Positions 15,722 to 27,900 of a stretch of DNA of 64,000 nt are shown piece after piece; the stretch's first letter is position 1, and every line of letters starts with the position of its first letter. Source of the stretch: Streptomyces sannanensis (GTDB taxonomy: Bacteria > Actinomycetota > Actinomycetes > Streptomycetales > Streptomycetaceae); contig NZ_BAAAYL010000001.1 of assembly GCF_039536205.1 (NCBI RefSeq), positions 4,650,001 through 4,714,000 of the forward strand, written 5' to 3'. A model generated the notes under the pieces. That model was not told the DNA's origin. It saw only the letters and a program-made list of their open reading frames with translations, and searched no databases. The translations under genes were made by a program, and so were the position numbers.

Positions 15722-17484
15722 CGACCACGTCCGACAACACCCAGGACAACGAGCAGGAGACCGTCACGGGCTGCTGGAACGCCGTGGTCTCCCTCCTCGA
15801 ACGGGACGGTGTACGGGCCGCCTTCGGCCTCCCCGCCGACGACCTCGACCTGCTGGAGGCCGTGAACGGCACGGGCATCCGCTTCGTCCTCTGCCGTGAC
15901 CAGCGCAACGCCCTCTTCATGGCCACCGGATACGCCCTGCAGTCCGGTGAACCCGGTATCGCGTTCACCGGCAAGGGCCCCGCCGTCACCAACACCCTCA
16001 CCGGGCTGCTGGAGGCCAAGTGCTCGGCCGCTCCGGTGGTGCTGCTCTCCGCGGGCACCGCCGCCGACCGGCGGGGCGCCGGCGCGTTCCAGGAACTCGA
16101 CCAGCTCTCCGTGATCGGCCCCATGGTGAAGTGGGCCGCCCGCGTCGACGACCCCGCCCGCCTCGCCCCGATGCTCCAGCGCGCACTCCTCGTCGCCCGC
16201 GAAGGCGTCCCCGGCCCGGTCTACCTCGAACTGCCCGACCACCTGCTGACCGCCCGGATCCCGCTGCCCGCACAGCCCGAGGACGCGGACGCCGAGCAGA
16301 CCGTACGGCCCGGAACCGTCCAGCTCGGCGAGGACTCGGCCGCCCTGCGCACCCTGAAGTCCGCCGAGCGGCCCGTCCTGCTCGTCGGCGGCGGCATGCG
16401 GCACCACAACGGCCGGCGGCTCCTGGAGCGCCTGGCCGAGCACATGGGCGCCGCCGTGTTCTGCACCGCCAGCGGACGCGGCGCGTTCGACGAGACACAC
16501 CCGCAGTTCTGCGGCCTGGCCGGCCTGTACCTGCCGGAGGCCGCCGGGGAGCTGTGGCTGGACACCGACTGTGTCGTCGCCCTGGGCAGCAGGCTGGAGG
16601 AGACCGCCACCTTCGGCTGGCCCAAGCGCATCGGCAAGGACGTCCCGGTCCTCCAGGTCAACGTCGACGCCGCCGAGTTCCACACCGACTACGCCGGCCC
16701 GAAGGTCCTCGCGGACGCCGCCGCCCTGATCGCCGGACAGCTCGCCCGCGACTCCGTCTGCTCCCCCTCCCCGGACTGGGTCCAGCGGGTACGGACGGTC
16801 CACGCCGGCCTTCACGAGCAGCACCGGGAGCGGCTGCGGGAACTCTCCGCCGGGACCGAGCTGCACATCGCGGAAGTCCTCGCCGCCCTCGCCGACGTCC
16901 TCCCCGACGACCTCGTCCTGGTGCAGGAGAACGGCCTTCAGGACATGTGGTCGTACCGCTACCCCGTGCACAGCTGCGCGGCCGACGGCGGCTCGATCGT
17001 CCCGTCCGAGCAGACCAGCCTCGGCTTCGGCGCGGCCGCCGCGGCCGGCGTCAAGACGGCCGCACCGGACCGGCCGGTCGTCGCCTTCGTCGGGGACGGC
17101 GCCTTCGGCCTCTTCGAGTCCGATCTGCCGACCCTGGCCGACCAGCGGCTCGGCGTCCTCTACGTGGTCCTGCGCAATGGCGGATACGGCTGGCTGCAGA
17201 GCCAGCTCGACCAGCGCGAGAAGCCCCTTCCGCAGTACCGGTTCGCGGACCCGGCGGCACCCCAGCCGGGCGCCCGCGAGCTGCCCGGCCTGCACCAGAT
17301 GACGCTCGACGACAAGGCCACGCTGCGCGCCGACATCGAACAGGCCTGGAAATTCTGCACGTCCGGACGGCCGGTCGTCCTCCATGTGCCCGTGCGGCTG
17401 GAGGATTCGCTGTTCGGCACCGCGGCGGCGGGCGGCGACTTCCCGCTGCTCCCCGCACTCGACGCAAAGGAAGGGAGCGAGTGA
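15718..17484 (+). CDS. ThDP-dependent enzyme, acetolactate-synthase-like, lacking the usual activating Glu
   Basis: A 588-residue thiamine diphosphate enzyme with three domains: N-terminal Pyr domain (FGLPADDLDLLEAV onward), central domain (VLLVGGGMRH) and C-terminal PP domain with GDGAFGLFESDLPTL...RNGGYGW. The normal RHEQ-type motif carrying the Glu that protonates the cofactor reads CRDQRNALFMATGYA; by alignment this Glu is Gln. GKGPAVTN replaces GPGxTN. Family members decarboxylate 2-oxoacids, ligate aldehydes or cleave 2-hydroxyacyl-CoA. Coupling by ATGA to the AMP-ligase/ALDH gene and by TGATG to fabF suggests it handles the lipid chain or an aldehyde derived from it. The precise reaction is unknown. 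Confidence 0.82.
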   Translation: MTTTSDNTQDNEQETVTGCWNAVVSLLERDGVRAAFGLPADDLDLLEAVNGTGIRFVLCRDQRNALFMATGYALQSGEPGIAFTGKGPAVTNTLTGLLEAKCSAAPVVLLSAGTAADRRGAGAFQELDQLSVIGPMVKWAARVDDPARLAPMLQRALLVAREGVPGPVYLELPDHLLTARIPLPAQPEDADAEQTVRPGTVQLGEDSAALRTLKSAERPVLLVGGGMRHHNGRRLLERLAEHMGAAVFCTASGRGAFDETHPQFCGLAGLYLPEAAGELWLDTDCVVALGSRLEETATFGWPKRIGKDVPVLQVNVDAAEFHTDYAGPKVLADAAALIAGQLARDSVCSPSPDWVQRVRTVHAGLHEQHRERLRELSAGTELHIAEVLAALADVLPDDLVLVQENGLQDMWSYRYPVHSCAADGGSIVPSEQTSLGFGAAAAAGVKTAAPDRPVVAFVGDGAFGLFESDLPTLADQRLGVLYVVLRNGGYGWLQSQLDQREKPLPQYRFADPAAPQPGARELPGLHQMTLDDKATLRADIEQAWKFCTSGRPVVLHVPVRLEDSLFGTAAAGGDFPLLPALDAKEGSE

Positions 17485-18746
17485 TGGCAACGAACGCACC
17501 GGACCGGGCCCGCAGGAGGGTCGTGATCACCGGCTGGGGCATGGTCACCCCGCTCGGCCTGGACGCCGAGAGCAGCTGGGAAGCCCTGCGGGCCGGCCGC
17601 AGCGGCATTGGTCCCATCACCCAGATCGAGGCAGACGACCTTCCCGTGAAAATCGCGGGCGAGGTCAAGGACTTCGACCCCGCCCGGTACCTGCCGTACA
17701 AGGTGGTCCGGCGCACCGACCCCTACGCCCGCTACGCCCTGGTCGCCGCGCAGGAGGCGGTGGAGCACGCCAAGCTCACCATCGACGAGAACAACGCCCA
17801 CCGCGTCGGCGTCCTCATCGGCAGCGGCTACGGCCCGATGAAGTCCAACGGCGAGCACGTCCGCGACCTCGACGCCAAGGGCCCGCGCGCCGTCCCGCCG
17901 ATGGCCGCCGTCACCGGCGCCATCGACAGTGCGCCCGGCGAGATCAGCATGGCCACCGGCGCCACCGGCCCGTCCAGGGCCACCAGCAGCGCCTGCGCCT
18001 CCGGCACCGACGCCGTCGGCGAGGCCGTCCGCTGGGTCCGCGCCGGAGCCAGCGACATCGTCATCGCCGGCGGCGCGGACGACATCATCACCCGCGTCGA
18101 CATCGCCGGCAGCGGCAACGCCAAGGCCCTCTCCAGCCGGGAGGGCGATCCCACCGAGGCCTCCCGCCCCTTCGACGAGGACCGCGGAGGCTTCGTGATG
18201 GCCGCCGGAGCCGGCGTCGTCGTCCTGGAGGCCGAGGAGCACGCCCTCGCCCGCGGCGCCCGGATCCTCGCCGAGGTCGTCGGATACGCGGCCAGCTCCG
18301 ACGCCTACCACTGGACCGCCCCCCACCCGGAGGGCACCTCGGTGCGCCGCGCCATGCGCGAGGCGCTCGACGACGCCGGACTCACCCCGGACGACGTCGA
18401 CTACGTCAACGCGCACGGCACCGGCACCCAGCTCAACGACAAGACCGAACTGGCCTCGCTGCGCGCCGTCCTGGGCGACCGCGTCGAGCAGATCCCGGTC
18501 AGCTCCACCAAGTCCATGACCGGCCACATGATCGGCGCCGCCGGCGCGGTCGAGGCGATCATCGGCGGACTGGTGATCAACGACGGGGTCGTACCGCCGA
18601 CCATCAACTGCCACAAGCCCATCGACCCGTCGGTCAACTTCGTCGCCCACACCGCGCAGCGCCACGACGTCGACGTCGTGATGAGCAACTCCTTCGGTTT
18701 CGGCGGGCACAACGCCGTACTCGTCCTCCGCCGCTGGATCCCCTAG
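17484..18746 (+). CDS. fabF-like: FabF-type beta-ketoacyl-ACP synthase II
   Basis: A 420-residue ketosynthase with the complete Cys-His-His set: Cys in TSSACASGTDAVG, His in VNAHGTGTQLND and Lys/His in STKSMTGHMIGAAGA, ending SFGFGGHNAVL. It extends acyl-ACP by malonyl-ACP. Its start overlaps the ThDP gene stop by one base, so it is part of the same operon. CDA and related lipopeptide clusters also carry dedicated FabF paralogues for their acyl tail. Protection against a FabF-directed product is possible but not suggested by anything else here. Confidence 0.93.
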   Translation: MATNAPDRARRRVVITGWGMVTPLGLDAESSWEALRAGRSGIGPITQIEADDLPVKIAGEVKDFDPARYLPYKVVRRTDPYARYALVAAQEAVEHAKLTIDENNAHRVGVLIGSGYGPMKSNGEHVRDLDAKGPRAVPPMAAVTGAIDSAPGEISMATGATGPSRATSSACASGTDAVGEAVRWVRAGASDIVIAGGADDIITRVDIAGSGNAKALSSREGDPTEASRPFDEDRGGFVMAAGAGVVVLEAEEHALARGARILAEVVGYAASSDAYHWTAPHPEGTSVRRAMREALDDAGLTPDDVDYVNAHGTGTQLNDKTELASLRAVLGDRVEQIPVSSTKSMTGHMIGAAGAVEAIIGGLVINDGVVPPTINCHKPIDPSVNFVAHTAQRHDVDVVMSNSFGFGGHNAVLVLRRWIP

Positions 18747-18750
18747 CGCT

Positions 18751-18780
18751 GTGACCGGAAAGGTTCACCGGCTCGCGACG
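18751..18780 (+). repeat. 30-bp repeat, left copy of an inverted pair around the NRPS block
   Basis: GTGACCGGAAAGGTTCACCG followed by GCTCGCGACG, directly after fabF. An inverted copy with one mismatch and one missing base lies at 47109-47137 after the enoyl reductase. The rest of the 222-bp gap before the first NRPS (18747-18968) also holds GTCGCATCG...CGATGC palindromic material and CCTTGCGATGCACCGCACCG, which resemble dispersed Streptomyces intergenic repeats. I see no gene in it. Confidence 0.7.
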
Positions 18781-18968
18781 CCCAGCACGGCACCTCGCTG
18801 CGTTGTCGCATCGCGCGAGTACGGCCTAGTACGAGCTGCGATGCTCCGCCTTGCGATGCACCGCACCGGACGCCGCGAGCCACTCGGCCAACCTTCCCGG
18901 CCACAGCACTAGCCGCAGGGCCACACCGCTCCAGCAGCACAAACAAGCAGTCCTCGGGGAGATTCGAC

Positions 18969-21900
18969 ATGAGTTCGTCCATGGACGGGCGCCGCCCGCT
19001 CACCGCGGCCCAGCAGGGTGTCTGGTACGCGCAGAAGCTGAACCCGGACAACGTCTTCCTGGTCAGCGAGTACCTGGAGATCCATGGCGCGATCGACGAG
19101 GATCTCTTCGACCGGGCGCTCACCGTCTCCCTGGAAGAGCTGGAAACCGCCACGGTCCGCTTCGCCGAGGACGACGACGGCGTGTGGCAGTACCCCGTCC
19201 CGGCACGGATCCAGCTGGAGCACGTCGACCTGACGGGCCGTGCCGACGGCCGGGAGACCGCCGTGCGGATGATGGAGGAGCGGCTCACCCACCCCATCGA
19301 CATGGAGGACGGGCCGCACTTCCACGACGTCCTGTTCAAGCTCTCCGAGGACCACTACCTCTACTACCAGCGCAATCACCACATCATCGGTGACGGCGCC
19401 GGCGGCCGCATGTACACCCAGCGGCTCGCCGAGATCTACACCGCGCTGGTGCGCGGCACCGAGTACGGCCCGCGCACCTTCGCCACCCTGGACGAGTTCA
19501 TCGCCCAGGACACCGAGTACCGCGCGTCCGGGAAGTTCACCAAGGACCGCGAGTTCTGGCAGGCCCAGCTGGCCCGCAAGCCCGAGCCGGTCAGCCTCAC
19601 CGCGAAGACCGCACCCGCCTCCGCCGGCTTCCGGCGCAGCACCGCCCCCGTCCCCCCGCAGCTCATGGAGCAGCTGAAGCAGGTGTCCCGGGAGAGCCGC
19701 GCCACCTGGCCCATCGGCCTGGTCGCCGCCGTCGGCGGCTATCTGCACACGGTCACCGGCGCCCGTACCCTGCCCATCGGATTCCCCCTGCAGGCCCGCG
19801 CCACCCCGGTGCTGCGCACCACCCCCGGTCTGGTCGCCAACATCCTGCCCCTCGTCCTCGACATCACCCCGGCCATCACCTTCGCCGAACTGCTGCGACA
19901 GTGCGTGCTCGAGGCCCGTGCCGTCATGCGCCACCAGCGCTACCGGCAGGAGGACATCGCCCGCGATCTCCAGGCGGCCGGCGGCGGCAGCCGGCTCGCC
20001 AGCGTGGACGTCAACGTCATGCCCTTCGACTACGACACCACCTTCGACGGGCACCCCGTCACCGCCCACAACCTCTCCAACGGTGTCGTCGACGACATCG
20101 AGATCAGCGCCCTCGACCGCAACGACGGCAAGGACGTCCAGCTCAACTTCGACGGCAACGACGCCCTCTACACGGCCGAGGAGATCGCCGCCCACCACGC
20201 CCGCTTCCTCCGCTTCCTGGAGCGGGCCCTGGCCGCCCCCGACACCCCCATCGGCCGTATCGACACCCTCGACGATGCCGAACGGCACCAGCTCCTCGTC
20301 GAGTGGAACGACACCGCGAACACCGACGACGGCGGTCTGAGCCACATCGCCGAACGCGTCCGGGAGCACGCCGCGACCCATCCCCACAGCATCGCCGTCG
20401 TCGACGACCACGGCGAGACCGACTACGCCACGCTCATCGCGCGCGCCGCCCTCGTCTCCCGCAGGCTGCTCGAAGCCGGCGTCGGACGCGGCGACGTGGT
20501 CGGCCTGCTGACCGCGCCCGGAGCCGGATTCATCGCCTCGGTGCTCGGCACCATGGGCATCGGCGCCGCCTACGTCCCGCTGGACTCCGGCGCCCCGATC
20601 GCCCGCACCGTCTCCCTGCTGGAGCGCTGTCGGGCCACCGCGCTCGTCGCACCGGCGGAACTCGGCGAGCTCGCCGCGGAGGCGGCCGGCCGTGCCGCGC
20701 GTACGGTCCGTACGGTCGCCGAGCCGGACACCGAGGAGGCCGCGCAGGCCCTGAAGGGCGGCACGGACGAGCCGCCTTCGCTGCCCGAGGTCGTCGGCGG
20801 TGACGACGACCTCGCGTACATCATCTTCACCTCGGGTTCCACCGGCGCCCCCAAGGGCGCCATGGTGCACCACCGCGGTATGAACAACCATCTGCTGGCC
20901 AAGGTCGAGGACTGCGCGCTCACCGCCGCCGACACGGTTGTCCAGAACGCCCCTCTGACCTTCGACATCTCCGTCTGGCAGATGCTCGCCCCGCTCGTCG
21001 TCGGCGGCCGGGTGCGGGTCGTGGGCCGGGACACCGCGGCCGACCCCTGGGCGCTGTTCGCGCTCACCGCCGACGAGCGGATCCCCGTGCTCGAGGTCGT
21101 CCCCTCCCTGCTCCGCGCCGCCCTCGACGGCTGGTCCGGCGCGGGCTCCGAACCCCCCGCCCTGCCCGACCTGCGCCTGCTGATGGTCACCGGCGAGGCG
21201 TTGCCCCGCGAGGTCTGCGAGCGCTGGCTCCGAACGTACCCGGGCATCCCGCTGATCAACGCCTTCGGCCCCACCGAGTGCTCCGACGACGTCACCCACG
21301 CCGTCATCGACTCACCCGACCGCATCGCCGACGGTGCCGTCCCCATCGGCCGGGCGGTGCGCAACACCCGCCTGTACGTCCTCGACGACCGGCTGCAGCC
21401 GGTCCCCGTCGGCACCCCCGGCGAGCTGTACGCGGCCGGCACCGGCGTGGGCCGCGGCTACCTCGACGACCCGGTCCGTACCGCGGCCGTGTTCACCGCC
21501 GACCCCTTCTCCGACGAGCCCGGCGCACGCATGTACCGCACCGGTGACTACGTACGGTTCGACGCCGAGGGCAGGCTCGTCTTCCTGGAGCGCCGCGACC
21601 ACCAGGTCAAGATCCGCGGACACCGCATCGAGCTGGGCGAGGTGGAGTCGGTCCTCGCCGGACACCCCGGGGTCGGCCAGGCCGTCGTCGTGGTCCGCGA
21701 GGACCGTCCGGGCGAGCACCAGCTGGTGGCCTATGTCGTCGGCGAGGCGGAGCCGCACGCGCTGAAGGACCACGTGGCGTCGCGGCTGCCCGCTTACATG
21801 GTGCCGTCCGCGTTCGTGGCGCTCGATGTCCTTCCGCTGACCCCCAACGGCAAGCTGGACCGCAAGGCGCTCCCGCGGCCCGAGACCACTGCCGGTGAGG

Positions 21901-24900
21901 GCCGCGCCCCGCGCACCCCGCAGGAGGAGATCCTGGGCCGGCTGTTCGCCGAGGTGCTCGGCGTCGAGCGGGTCGGCATCGACGACAACTTCTTCGAGCT
22001 GCGCGGACATTCGCTCCTCGCGACGCGCCTGGCCGGCCGTGTCCGCTCGACCATGGGCGCCGAGGTCTCGGTCCGCGACGTCTTCGAAGCGCCCACCGTG
22101 GCCGCCCTGGCCCAGCGGATCGGTGCCGGCGTCGGCCGGCCCGGCCGCACCGCGCGCTCGGCGGTGCGGGTGATGGAGCGGCCCGAGGCGCTGCCGCTGT
22201 CGTTCGCCCAGCAGCGGCTGTGGTTCCTGGACCGGCTGGAGTCGGAGGGCGGGACGTACGTCATTCCGCTGGCGATCCGGCTGGACGGGCCGCTGGACGT
22301 GGACGCGCTGCGCGGGGCGCTCGACGCGGTCGTCGGCCGGCACGAGGCGCTGCGCACGGTTTTCCCCGACGTCGACGGCGAGCCCCGGCAGATGATCCTG
22401 CCGACGGCCCGGGTGCCGTTCGCGGTACGGGAGACCGCTGAGGACGAGCTGGCCGGCGCACTGAGGGAGGCCGCCGGTCACACCTTCGACCTGGCGAACG
22501 AACTGCCGCTGCGGGCCGAGCTGTTCCGTATCGCTCCGGACGCTCATGTGCTGCTGGTCGTCCTGCATCACATCGCGGGTGACGGCTGGTCGCTGGCGCC
22601 GCTGATGCGGGACCTGGAGGCGGCCTACCTGGGCCGTGAGCTGCCCGCCCTGCCCGTGCAGTACGCGGACTACGGGCTCTGGCAGCGTGAGGTCCTGGGG
22701 TCGGAGGACGATCCGGAGAGCCTGGTCTCGCGGCAGCTGGCGTTCTGGCGGGAGCGGCTGGAGGGCCTGCCGGAGGTGCTGGAGCTGCCGGCCGACCGTC
22801 CCCGCCCGCCGGTCGCCTCCTACCGGGGCAGCCGGACGGGCTGGCGGCTGGACGCCGGCATGCACGAGGCGCTCACGGCGCTGGCCCGGGAGACCGGCGC
22901 GAGTGTGTTCATGGTGCTCCAGGCGGCGGTCTCCGCCCTGTTCTCGCGGCTCGGCGCCGGGACCGACATCCCGCTGGGCACGGCGGTGGCCGGGCGTACG
23001 GACGAGGCACTGGAGGACCTGGTCGGTTTCTTCGTCAACACGCTGGTGCTGCGTACGGACGTGTCGGGCGCTCCGTCCTTCCGCGAGCTGGTCGACCGGG
23101 TGAGGGAGACCGACCTCGCGGCGCTGGGACACCAGGATGTGCCGTTCGAGCGGCTGGTGGAGGTGCTCAACCCGGAGCGCTCGCTGGCCCGGCACCCGCT
23201 GTTCCAGGTGATGTTGCTGCTCCAGAACACCCCCGAGCCGGACCTCGACCTCCCCGGCATCACGCCCTCGCTGGAGGGCATCGCCGGCGGCATCGCGAAG
23301 TTCGACCTGACTCTCGATCTGCGCGAGACCTTCGACGAGCAGGGCCGCCCGGCGGGTATCGAGGGCGAAGTGGAGTACGCCCACGACCTGTTCGACCTGG
23401 AGACCGTACGGAGGCTGTGCTCCCGGCTGGCCCGGGTCCTGGCCCAGGTCACCGCCGACCCGGAGCGGCACATCACCGACCTCGACCTCCTCGACGCGGC
23501 CGAGCGCACCCTGCTGCTGGAGGACTGGGGCAAGGGCGAGACTCCGGTGCAGGTCGCCGGCCTCGTGGAGCGTTTCGGGCGTCAGGTGGCGCGTGCTCCT
23601 GAGGCTGTGGCGGTGGTGTGCGGTGACGAGCGGCTGACCTATGCGGAACTCGGTGAGCGGTCGGATCTGTTGGCGCGGGTGCTGGTGGGTTGTGGGGTGG
23701 GTCCGGACCGGCTGGTGGCGGTGGCGTTGTCGCGGTCGGTGGATCTGGTGGTGGCGCTGTGGGCGGTGGTGAAGGCCGGTGGTGCGTATGTGCCGGTGGA
23801 TCCGGATCTGCCGGCGGAGCGGATCGCGTACGTCCTGGGTGATGCCCGTCCCGAGTGCGTGGTGACCACGGCCGGGCTGGCGGACCGCCTGCCGGTCGGG
23901 GGCGCCGAACTGGTGCTGCTGGACGAGCTGCCCGAGCCGCCTTTGGGCGTCGAGTTCATGGCTGCTTCGTCCGCCGACCTCGCGTATGTGCTCTACACCT
24001 CGGGTTCGACGGGCCGGCCGAAGGGTGTGGGGGTCACGCGGGGTGGTCTGGAGAACGTCCTCGCGGATATGGGGGAGCGGTTCTCGGTCACGGAGGAGGA
24101 CCGTTTCCTGGCGGTGACGACGTTCGGGTTCGACATCTCGAACGTGGAGATCTTCGTGCCGTTGCTGGCCGGTGCCCGTCTGGTGCTGGTGGAGCGGGAC
24201 GTGGTGCTGGACCCGGTCCGGCTGGGCGTCCTCATCGAGGAGTCCGGCGCGACCTTCATGCAGGCCACGCCGACGTTCTTCCGGACGCTGGTCTCCGAGG
24301 TCCCCGAATCGCTGGCCGGCCTGCGCGTCCTGATGGGCGGCGAGGCGATCTCCGCTGCTCTGTCGGACGCCGTACGGGCGGTGGCCCGGGACATGACCAA
24401 TGGTTACGGGCCGACGGAGACGGCGGTCTATTCGGTGGTGGGCCGGGTGGAGGTGCCGGAGGGTTCGGTGCCGGGGATCGGGCGGCCGGTGGCCGGCACG
24501 GATGTGTATGTGCTGGACGATCGGTTGCGGCCGGTGCCGGTGGGTGTGCCGGGTGAGTTGTACATCGCGGGTGCGGGTGTGGCCCGTGGGTATGTGGGCC
24601 GGGCGGTGTTGACGGCGGAGCGGTTCGTGGCCGATCCGTTCGGCGGGGCAGGGTCGCGGATGTATCGCACGGGTGATGTGGTGCGGTGGTGTGCGGACGG
24701 CACGCTGGAGTTCGTCGGCCGGGCCGATGACCAGGTGAAGATCCGTGGTTTCCGTATCGAGCCGGGTGAGATCGAGGCGGTGCTCGCCTCGCACCCGCAG
24801 GTCGGCAAGGCCGCGGTGGTGGTCCGCGAGGACCGGCCCGGCGACAAGCAGCTCGTCGCGTATGTGGTCGGTGAGGCCGAGACCGGTGCACTGAAGGAGT

Positions 24901-27900
24901 ACGTCGCGTCGCGCGTGCCCGGCTACATGGTGCCGTCCGCGTTCGTGACGCTGCCCGCCCTTCCGCTGACGGCGAGCGGGAAGCTGGACCGGCGTGCTCT
25001 GCCCGCGCCCGAGTACACCTCGGCGGGGGAGGGCCGTGGCCCGCGCACCCCGCAGGAGGAGCTGCTGTGCGAGGTGTTCGCCGGTGTGCTGGGTGTGGAG
25101 CGGGTCGGGATCGACGACGGTTTCTTCGATCTGGGCGGGCATTCGCTGCTGGCGACGCGTCTGGTGAGCCGGATTCGTTCGGTGGTGGGCGCCGAGGTCG
25201 AGGTGCGTACGGTGTTCGAGTCGCCGACCGTTGCCGGGCTGGCGCCGCGTCTGGATCTGTCGACTGCGGCGCGCGTGTCGGTGCGGCCGGTGGAGCGGCC
25301 GGAGGAGGTGCCGCTGTCGTTCGCGCAGCAGCGGTTGTGGTTCCTGGACCGGCTGGACAGTGCGGGCGGGATGTACAACATCCCGTTGGCCATCCGCCTG
25401 GAGGGGCCGCTGGATGTGGCCGCTCTGCGTGCGGCGGTCAACACGGTCGTCGCCCGGCACGAGTCCCTGCGCACCGTCTTCCCCGAAACCGACGGCCGCC
25501 CCCGCCAGTTCGTGTGGTCGAATGCCGAAGTCGACCTGCCCGTAAGGGTGATCGGTGAGAGCGATCTACTCGGCTCCCTGACCGCGGCGGCGGGCCACAA
25601 GTTCGATCTGTCGGACGAACTTCCCCTGCATGCCGAGCTGTTCGCCGTCGCTCCGGAGAACCACGTCCTGCTGCTGGTGCTGCATCACATCGCGGGTGAC
25701 GGCTGGTCGCTGGCGCCGCTGATGCGGGACCTGGAGGCGGCCTATCTGGGCCGTGAGCTGCCCGTTCTGCCGGTGCAGTACGCGGACTACGCGCTGTGGC
25801 AACGGGACGTGCTCGGCTCCGAGGACGACCCGGAGAGTGTCATCTCCCGGCAGCTGGCGTTCTGGAAGGACCACTTGGCGGGCCTGCCGGAGGTGCTGGA
25901 GCTGCCGGCCGACCGTCCGCGCCCGTCGGTGGCCTCGTACCGGGGCGGCCGGGTGGACTGGCGGATGGACGCCGAGACCCATGCGGCCCTGACGGCGCTG
26001 GCCCGGGAGACCGGAGCGAGCCTGTTCATGGTGCTCCAGGCCGGGCTCTCCGCGCTGTTCTCCCGGCTCGGCGCGGGCACCGACATCCCGCTCGGCACGG
26101 CCGTCGCCGGCCGTACGGACGACGCGCTGGACGACCTGGTCGGCTTCTTCGTCAACACCCTGGTCCTGCGCACCGACACCTCCGGTGACCCCACCTTCCA
26201 TGAGCTGGTCGACCGGGTGAGGGAGAGCGACCTCGCGGCGTACGCGCACCAGGATGTGCCGTTCGAGCGGCTGGTGGAGGTGCTCAACCCGGAGCGTTCG
26301 CTGGCCCGGCACCCGCTGTTCCAGGTCATGCTGGCCCTGCAGAACACCCCCGAGCCCGACCTCGACCTGCCCGGCATCACGCCCTCCGTCGTGGACGTGA
26401 CGGGTGCACCGGTCAAGTTCGACCTGCTCTTCGACCTGCGGGAGACCTTCGACGCCGAGGGCCGGCCCGCCGGCCTCGAAGGTTCCGTCGAGTACGCCCA
26501 GGATCTCTACGCCCCGGAGACCGTGCGGGCGCTGTGCTCCCGGCTCGCCCTGATCCTGGGCCAGGTCACCGCCGACCCCGGGCAGCACCTCTCCGGACTC
26601 GACATCCTCGACCCCGCCGAGCGCGAGCAACTGCTCGGCGAGTGGAGCACGTCGCAGCGCGTCGCGCCTCAGCTCTCCCTGGTGGAGTTCTTCGAGCAGC
26701 AGGTCCTGGAGACCCCGGACGCCGTCGCCGTGGTCGGCGGCGACGAGGAGCTGACCTACGCGGAGTTGGATGCCCGGACGAACCGGTGGGCGCGGTTCCT
26801 GCGGGACCGGGGCGTCGGGGCGGGTACGCCGGTGGCGCTGCTGCTGGACCGTTCCGTCGAGCTCGTCGTCGCCGAGCTGGCCGTGATCAAGGCCGGGGGT
26901 GTCTACGTCCCGCTGCACGACGCGTACCCGGCCGACCGGCTGACCTGGATCGTCCAGGACGCTCAGGCACCCCTGCTGCTCACCGACCGGACCGAAGTGC
27001 CCGAGGCGCTGGCCGGAGCGGTGGACAGCGTGGTGGTCCTGGCGGACGCGGCGGCCGAGGCAGCCTCCCTCCCGGACACCGCTCCAGAGACCGGCGACAT
27101 CGCGGCGGACCGGACCGCGTATGTGATGTACACCTCCGGAACGACCGGTCTGCCGAAGGGCGTTGTGGTCAGCCACGCCAATGTGGCGGATCTTGCCCTG
27201 GACCCGTGCTTCGACGGCGCCGCGCACGAGCGCGTCCTGATGCACTCCTCGCACGCCTTCGACGCCTCCACCTACGAGATGTGGGCGCCGCTGCTGCGCG
27301 GCGGCCGGGTCGTCATCGCGCCCGGAGGCCTGCTCGGCCCCGAGGAGCTGGCCACCGCGGTGAACAAGCACGGCGTCACCGCGACCTTCATGACCGCGGC
27401 CCTTTTCAACATGCTGGTGCACGAGGCCTCCGAGTCGCTCGCGGGCATGCGCGAGGTGTGGTTCGGCGGTGAGGCCGCGGACGTCGACGCGGTGGACCGG
27501 GCGCTGGAGCTGTGCCCCGGACTCCGGCTGGTGAACGGTTACGGGCCCACGGAGACCACGACCTTCGCGACCGCCTGGCCGGTGCCGGCCGACAAGACGC
27601 CGGGCGCCCCGGTGCCGATCGGCGGCCCGCTCGCGGGCATGCGCGGGTACGTCCTCGACGACGGCCTGCGGCTGGTGCCGCCGGGCGTGCCGGGCGAGCT
27701 GTATCTGTCCGGCAACGGGGTGGCCCAGGGCTATCTGGGCCGTCCGGGGCTGACGTCGGAGCGCTTCGTGGCGGACCCGTACGGCGGGTCCGGCGAGCGG
27801 ATGTACCGCACCGGCGATGTGGTGCGCCGGTCCAGGGCGGGCGTACTGGAGTTCGTCGGCCGGGCCGACGACCAGGTGAAGATCCGGGGCTTCCGGATCG

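Noticed and set aside
18781..18968. Possible small gene or RNA between fabF and NRPS 1
   Set aside because: The gap holds palindromic repeat material, and short frames have no ribosome site or plausible composition.
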